A stretch of 64,000 nucleotides of DNA from Lagopus muta (lineage: Eukaryota; Chordata; Aves; Galliformes; Phasianidae), in assembly GCF_023343835.1 (NCBI RefSeq), contig NC_064433.1, positions 71,260,032 through 71,324,031 of the forward strand. The letters run 5' to 3'. How positions within the stretch are numbered: position 1 is the first letter of the stretch; every line of letters begins with the position of its first letter. Below are positions 57,801-64,000 of the stretch, piece by piece. The notes beneath the pieces were generated by a model, which did not search any database, was not told where the DNA came from, and worked only from the letters and a program-made list of their open reading frames with translations. The position numbers and the translations under genes are program-made.

Positions 57801-60800
57801 AAAAAGGGAGTCACTGTTCTTTTCCAGCCATTCCTAGTTCCCTGCTTCCATTGACATACCAGATTATGTGTCTTGTGGTTGCTGGCTGCATGAAGAATTC
57901 ACATGTGGCTTGTAAAATCAGAAAGATTGTTCATTCCTGGATAAGAAAATGTTATTAACGTGCTTTTGGGTGTACTTTTTCTGTGAAAACAGACACACAC
58001 ATGCACAGAAATACACATACTGGAAAGAACAGGTGTACATGGTCTCTGATTAGTCCACATAAACAAATACAGGATGCAGATGATTCAAAATTGTAACAAC
58101 TTTGATTTCTATACCACAGAGTTTTAAAGAGATTTCATTCATCACGTATATTCTCACCCAGCTCTAGCTCCAAGGACATATCTGAGACAGGGATTTAAAA
58201 ATATCCATAGTAAAATTTTCTGCTCAGTATAATGTATAATTCTGAAGTGTAAAATTGCCTGGCTCATTTAAACCAGTAGCCAGTGCTGTGCATCACCTGG
58301 ATCCTATGAGTTTCTCTTTTTCAGTGGGCTCACGAGAGTGTTTCTTCACTTTCTTTACTACAGGGACCACCTAACTTTTTAGGACAAAGAACCTTACACC
58401 AATTATATCGCTGCTGCCACAGTAGTTTCATTTCCAGCAGCTAAACACCAGACACTTCCATACATTCTTATTTTCTCCATTTTTTCTCCTTACTGCTGTG
58501 GCATGAGAATATGTAGGGCTTCTTATTTTTAATAATGCTTGTAACTGGTACGTGGATGACTGTCTGAAGTTTTACAGACCACTAGATGTCCTCAGCTAGT
58601 GTGAAAAATCACTTGTGCAGTGTGTTCCTCTCTCCTTGCAAGTTTATTAGCCATCAGCACTGCAGGATGAACCTTTTGGTACTCTTTGACCTCTTGCCGG
58701 CATAATTTCAAGGAAGAAATGTCACATTTGTATGAGTACAGGGAAAATATTTATTTAGCAGGTGTGTACGTATTGTTTTTATCTGCTGATGATAGGGGCA
58801 GCACAGCACTCTGGAATGTGTGTTGCATTTATGGAGTGGATTAATGGGCAGAGTAAAGGTTATTGTCTTATAAACACAGCTGATCACATGCATCTGCCAT
58901 TTCTCAGTGCCTCCTTATAAGAGATGGGATGGGGTTGGAAAAAATAATCTGAAATAGAGGCCTTGAATGAAGCCATATTTAGATACTGAGCTGATTTCTT
59001 CAAAAGTGCTTTTCCTAAATAACTCTTACAGGTCAGTAGAAGCCATTGTAATAAAAACCTGTGTATATGCGTGCCATCTATCATAAATCACTTCATCTGT
59101 GATTGAATTCTGGGCAAACTTGTGGCACATGTTTAACACATAATGTCACAGCAGTTCTCTGCAAAATATTTCAGCAGGACAGGAAGAATGCCATGAACCT
59201 GCAAGAAGGTTTTAGTTAGGGAAGATGCAATTACCAAAGCTGGATGTGTCTAGGACACTAGGGAAAACCCTCTTGCTTTTGAAAATTTGAGCTTAACAGC
59301 TTTAAACACCTGATAGCCATATTTATCTATTTATTTATTTGCCAAGGAAACAGATTGTTTAAATGAAAACAGGCAGCATTTCCTAAGCAAAGAAGCAAAC
59401 AAACAAAAAACTTTAGAAAATAAATAAAGGAAAAAAAAAGTTTTTTCTCTTGTGACACCTTAGTGGGAAACCATGACACATTCACCACAGAAACACACTT
59501 TCTGGGCTGCAGGTCAGCTCTGTCAACATTTCGTGTTTGAAGTTGATCAATTGTAAAAAGTGGAACTCCACTGGGAGACATAGGGGGTTCAGGTTAGAGC
59601 AGTGCAGAAACAAAAGAGAAACCTATCTGCAAGGAAGACAATTAAATGTCTTTTGCTATTAAAACATGTATATGCCCTAGCAGTTACTGATGACCTTGCA
59701 AATATCCACATCCAACAATCAAATGGTTCAGCACACCAATTTTTTAGGTTTAATTGATATTACAGTATTGCAACAAAACAAGTAGAGGAAAACTGCTACC
59801 TGAAAGCAAGCACCTTGTGTAACACATATCCTTTCAATCTCCAGAGGAATTTTGTTGACTTGGGCTACCCATTAAATTTGCCACACGGATTGAGCAAATA
59901 ATCTCCTACAGCAGTTCACAATCTTTGGAATAAGTCAGTTCCAATTCTGCTAGGGTGCAGAGTGATGGACTAGGTGGTTTCTCAGGTTCCCTTCCAGGCC
60001 AAAATTTCTGCGACATTAAGGCACATCTCTGAAGCATATAAACAAGAATCAGAAAGATAATGGTGGATGAATGAAACGTACCAGAGTACATTCTTCAAGA
60101 AACCAATGCATTCCTCAAAGGGATACCTACCAACAGTTTGCACAGGAGCTGCTTTAAGTAGAAGGAGGCTGTACAGCACCATCCTCAAAAAAGATTGAGA
60201 GAGTGCAGAGGAATTCTTTTCTTGGCTACCCTGCCCAAATGAAACAACTTTCTCTGGTTGCTACTGACAGGAATTTGTTAAAATGATGTACACCTGAGTT
60301 TATATTTGTATAAAGCTAGTGCAAGGGCTGTTCTGGGAGATGTTCCATCCCATTTTCAGCTAAGGGTGTGTTGTATGTGGGATGCATATATCTCAGTAAG
60401 AAAAAAATCTGAACTGTATATTTCCCAAATGTACACACTGGTCACATCACTGTGGGAGCTACACTGTGGATACTGAATACTATATGGCCCCAAATCACAC
60501 ACACAGATCATAGAAAAAATGGGAAGGAAAACGATCAAGCAGGTATGATTTTACCTTATTAGCAGCATACCAAGGTTATAATGTACCATGGATTCCTGAT
60601 GTGGTCTCACTTCTGCTGTGCAGCCCCTACTCAGCTGCATAAGACCTTAAAACAGTGCTGCTATCACTTCCTTAATGCTCTGATTCCTTATGTTTCAGAA
60701 CATACTTCCTTGCCTCTAATTATGAGAGAGCACTGCTGTGAGATTTGATAGAAAGGCATGCACCCATGCTGTCAATCCAATTCGCAGTCAGCAAAGAAGC

Positions 60801-63800
60801 CCTGACATGCTCTGCTATGCAATTATACTTGGTACGTCCAGTATGTTGACTGTGCCACAGTGAAGCAGATCAAAGCTTCAGTGTATTGCTTTGTCAGTCA
60901 GGTGTGCTGCCTCACTTGAAGAACAGGAATGTGCTAGACATCCATTGTATAAAAACAAAAATATCATTATTACAGTGTTGCTAAATAATGGTGTATCTCC
61001 CTTTCTGTACACTCTGTTTAACAAAAAAGTGCAATTTACAACATTAACAAAATAATGAAATATTCCATGTTTCAATGTTTCTCTGTTGAGCATAGTAATG
61101 AAATAAAGACCGATATGTTTTAACTACTCAGTTGATGGCTTAGGCACTAATCAGATGTTTGTTGTTATTTTTGGCTGTCACACATGAAAAAAACACAGCA
61201 GAAACCTTCTTTTAAAAAAGAAATCTTTAAAAACTCGTGCATGTAGAAAGGAGGCAATGGCTTCGCATGGTTAGCTGCTTGTTGATTTAAGGTACTTTAA
61301 GGAACTAGTGCAAAACTACTCAACCTCATTCTCTTCTGCTGTAAACCAAAGCACTTCCACTGCAAGTTAGTGCAGATATAATAAGCAGGGGGATTAGGCC
61401 CTGTGGTGCATGTATGAGAATTTCCAATTGAAAACACCGGCATGAAAACTTTTCCTTTGCCCTATCTGTTCTGTATGCTTATTTCCAATATTATGTCATT
61501 TCAAAGAACATTAGTAAGCACAGTCAGCAAGCAGAAGAATATTACCTTGTCTCATTGTCAGAAATCTCTTTTCTATCCTAATACTAAATTCACAGTCACA
61601 GCTAACTAAGATGCAGTAAACACAAGCTGCATTTTCAGCCAGGGCCTTTACCTTTCTGTCTGAATATACTGACATTCAACTCTAAGACCAGTATCTGCCC
61701 TATTATCCAAAAAAACCTGTTGCTGATAATTTAAATAACCCTTCAACAAAATTCATAGGACATTATGGGTCCTGATGACAAAGCATTTGAAGCAGGTATT
61801 TAACTTTAAATGTCCATTTAAGTAGTGGGATATTACAGAACTGATGTGAAAATGCAAAGATCTTTCCTTGTTTCTCTGGGACAGCAACGCATCAGCAGTC
61901 ATCATCACCCCTAATAAAGAGAAGCACCCCTTCTCCTCTTGAAAGAAAAAGACCCCACACTACTTCACACGTCCATGACAAACTTACAGCCTTTTATGCA
62001 CAACTCATGTCATCCTGATCAGAAAGCAATTCTGCAAGTAACCTTGCTACAAAACAAAAAGCTGTAGCTCAGTGTCATTGGTCTGATTTAAAAATCACAA
62101 ACACATGGAGAAACTGTTGTGCAATTTTTCTGATTAAGGAAAAACACTACACTTAAAAAATGTAGATTAGCCTGTTCTAATCACAAGTCAAGTTTAAAAA
62201 TAATCTCACAAATTGTCCAACTGCTCACCTATATCTCAATGTGGTGAGAAGCTTGTTACAGAATGGTCCAGTCATAAACACACCGAATGCATGACTAGCA
62301 GCATTTGCCAAGGTTGACCCTTATCTGGCTTCAGTTGCATAAAAATGCCTTTGACATCAGCTGGAGCAAGTTTTGTTCCTCATTACATCACAAAACCAGG
62401 AGAGAAAATCTCTTCTTGTGACTCTCTTGCATGCAACTGGAAACAGGTTCCAAGAGCAATTTGCTGAGCATATTTGTCTCAGCATACAGAAACAAATCAT
62501 CGCTGTTTTTTACCAATTGGGGGCAAACATTATTTACATCTGATCACTGCAGCTCTTAATGGGAAAAAAATAAATGCTCTAAACCATCCTGACATTGCAT
62601 GCAGTGCAGGATGTATTACTTCCTTACTTCAATTCCTGTGTGCACAACTGACGTGCACATGCATGCGCATGTTGGTTCTTTCTGCCCAAGATAAACCTTG
62701 GCTTGTTTAGATTCAAGATGAAAAGTAGTATTCCACCACTGCACAATGTCCTAAAAAAGCTGACATTTACAAAGCTCTTACCAAATGTGTTCATTAAACA
62801 TCACGTGCATCTTATGGCCATATGCAGCAGTATAATTCAGAGTGTATATTTTATAGGTTTCTTTTTCTGTTTTACCCACTGATTATTATGTGCTGTAAAA
62901 CCTCAGTTATCCAAACCAGTCAGGGGAATGAAAAAGGGAAATAAAAAGTAGGTGATGGAAAAGTCTGTTAATAAATGCCACAGAAAAAGCAGTCCACACA
63001 ATGTCAAGATCATTGTGTTATTAATGCCCTTTTTCTTCTTACAAAAACAATATTAGTATGAAAAAAGCACTAAAAGCAACTAAATAGTTTACCTCTTTTG
63101 TAGCACGTTCTTACAAACAGCAGGCATTTTTAAAAACTGTGGATGAATGCACAGCAAATTTTATCCTAATTTACACTGCAAATCCAAAGTCCTAGATGGA
63201 ATAGTACAGCTGAAAGTAACAGGTGAATTTTTACACAGCTGATAACAGGAATGACTTAAAAGATGCAAGAGTATATCTGGAAACATGTACTCATAACAAG
63301 CTGAACTATCCAATTCTTCCACAGTGGGCAGACATACAGAGTTAACATGGCTGCTGATATAAATGGAAGCTTTCCCAAATAATTTCAGCTTTCTCCATTT
63401 ACAATCCAGCAATACTTGGCACTCAAGTGCTGTTACTTATGCTCTGGATAGCTGTAAGCACAAAATTTTGTACCTGATAAAAACCACAGATGTGCCTGGG
63501 AATTATTCTTAGTTGTCAGACCTGTAAAAATGAGATGGTGATATTTAATAAGACACCCTGCTTTAAGGAAAAAAAAAAAGCATATGCAAAGACACAACAA
63601 TATAAAAAATCCCAACTGTACCCTGACATGTCCAAGAACCACATTACACACATATGTGCTGGTTTTGTTTTTTTTTTAAGTGTTCATCATTTTCTCATGT
63701 CCAGTGATTTTTAGTGCACATTAAACTGCTAGCCTTCACTGAATCCTGTAGAGTCCACATGTGCTAACTAGTGTCTTTTAAGGCTAGTAATTTCTCACTG

Positions 63801-64000
63801 AAGTGTTTCCAGTTGATTTGGCCTGAACTCATTCCAACCAAAGGTTTTTGTACTTGTGAGATCACTGTCATCAGTATACATCTTAGTGTCATGTCCTTAA
63901 GGGTCCAACCCTGCACATGAAGTTTTTCAATGCTAAGGAAACCCAGCAGATGCTTGTAGCCTCTCTGGTACAGGACAGTTCAGTGCTTGCTTTCAGGCAG
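54876..64000. other. Gene desert segment 5 to the right edge
   Basis: About 9 kb without a recognised gene or clear CR1. The part at about 55,200-55,800 is somewhat richer in GC than its surroundings and carries a 116-codon frame (55,446-55,796) with no known domain. Near 59,955-60,000 a short stretch (GACTAGGTGGTTTCTCAGG, CCCTTCCAGG) vaguely resembles a CR1 or LTR end but is too short to call. Mono- and tetranucleotide runs are scattered, for example T near 55,874-55,887 and TTTA near 59,322-59,340. Confidence 0.6.

Noticed and set aside
1-64000. Search for tRNA, rRNA, CRISPR arrays, integrases, and intact retroviral or DNA-transposon genes
   Set aside because: Nothing convincing by eye; regular arrays here are simple microsatellites without unique spacers.

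Overview
This is a vertebrate, almost certainly avian, nuclear genomic window. Its interspersed repeats are nearly all CR1 LINE fragments that end in the ATTCTATG-type 3' tail; there are no Alu, B1 or L1 elements. A crocodilian or turtle is a weaker alternative, because those genomes also carry CR1. Base composition is AT-rich, apart from one strong CpG island (about 25.8-26.06 kb) and one small CpG-rich islet (about 32.37-32.50 kb).

Two protein-coding genes are recognisable, in convergent orientation, as in the human 12p13 block CREBL2 > < GPR19. (1) CREBL2, plus strand, occupies the left end. The window opens inside its first intron. Exon 2 (4,811-5,008) and exon 3 (5,712-5,859) encode nearly the whole small bZIP-like protein. 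The best terminal exon begins at 7,206 and completes a stop codon split across the junction. The first exon (about five codons in mammals) lies upstream of the window. (2) GPR19, minus strand, has an intact single-exon coding region of 417 codons (18,350-19,603). A clean splice acceptor 16 nt before the ATG points to one or more 5' UTR exons at higher coordinates. The CpG island at 25.8-26.06 kb is the best candidate promoter.

Layout: 1-0.84 kb, an opposed CR1 pair in CREBL2 intron 1; 0.84-7.7 kb, the rest of CREBL2; 7.7-18.2 kb, the convergent intergenic gap with no recognised gene; 18.2-26.06 kb, GPR19 with its inferred 5' intron and promoter; 26.4-39.7 kb, a dense CR1 cluster with nested, inverted and duplicated fragments; 39.7-64 kb, a gene desert with scattered CR1 tails, microsatellites (a TTCC/TGCC tract, an AAAAAT hexanucleotide array, a 58-nt all-purine run) and no recognised coding sequence. 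CDKN1B, the next gene beyond GPR19 in mammals, was not found, so its exons probably lie past the right edge.

No tRNA, rRNA, CRISPR, integrase, intact transposon or intact retrovirus was identified. The most useful non-coding observations are a convergent pair of CTCF-like motifs (3,940 plus, 22,714 minus) bracketing the recognised coding exons, and an X-box-like plus CRE-like arrangement in the putative GPR19 promoter.
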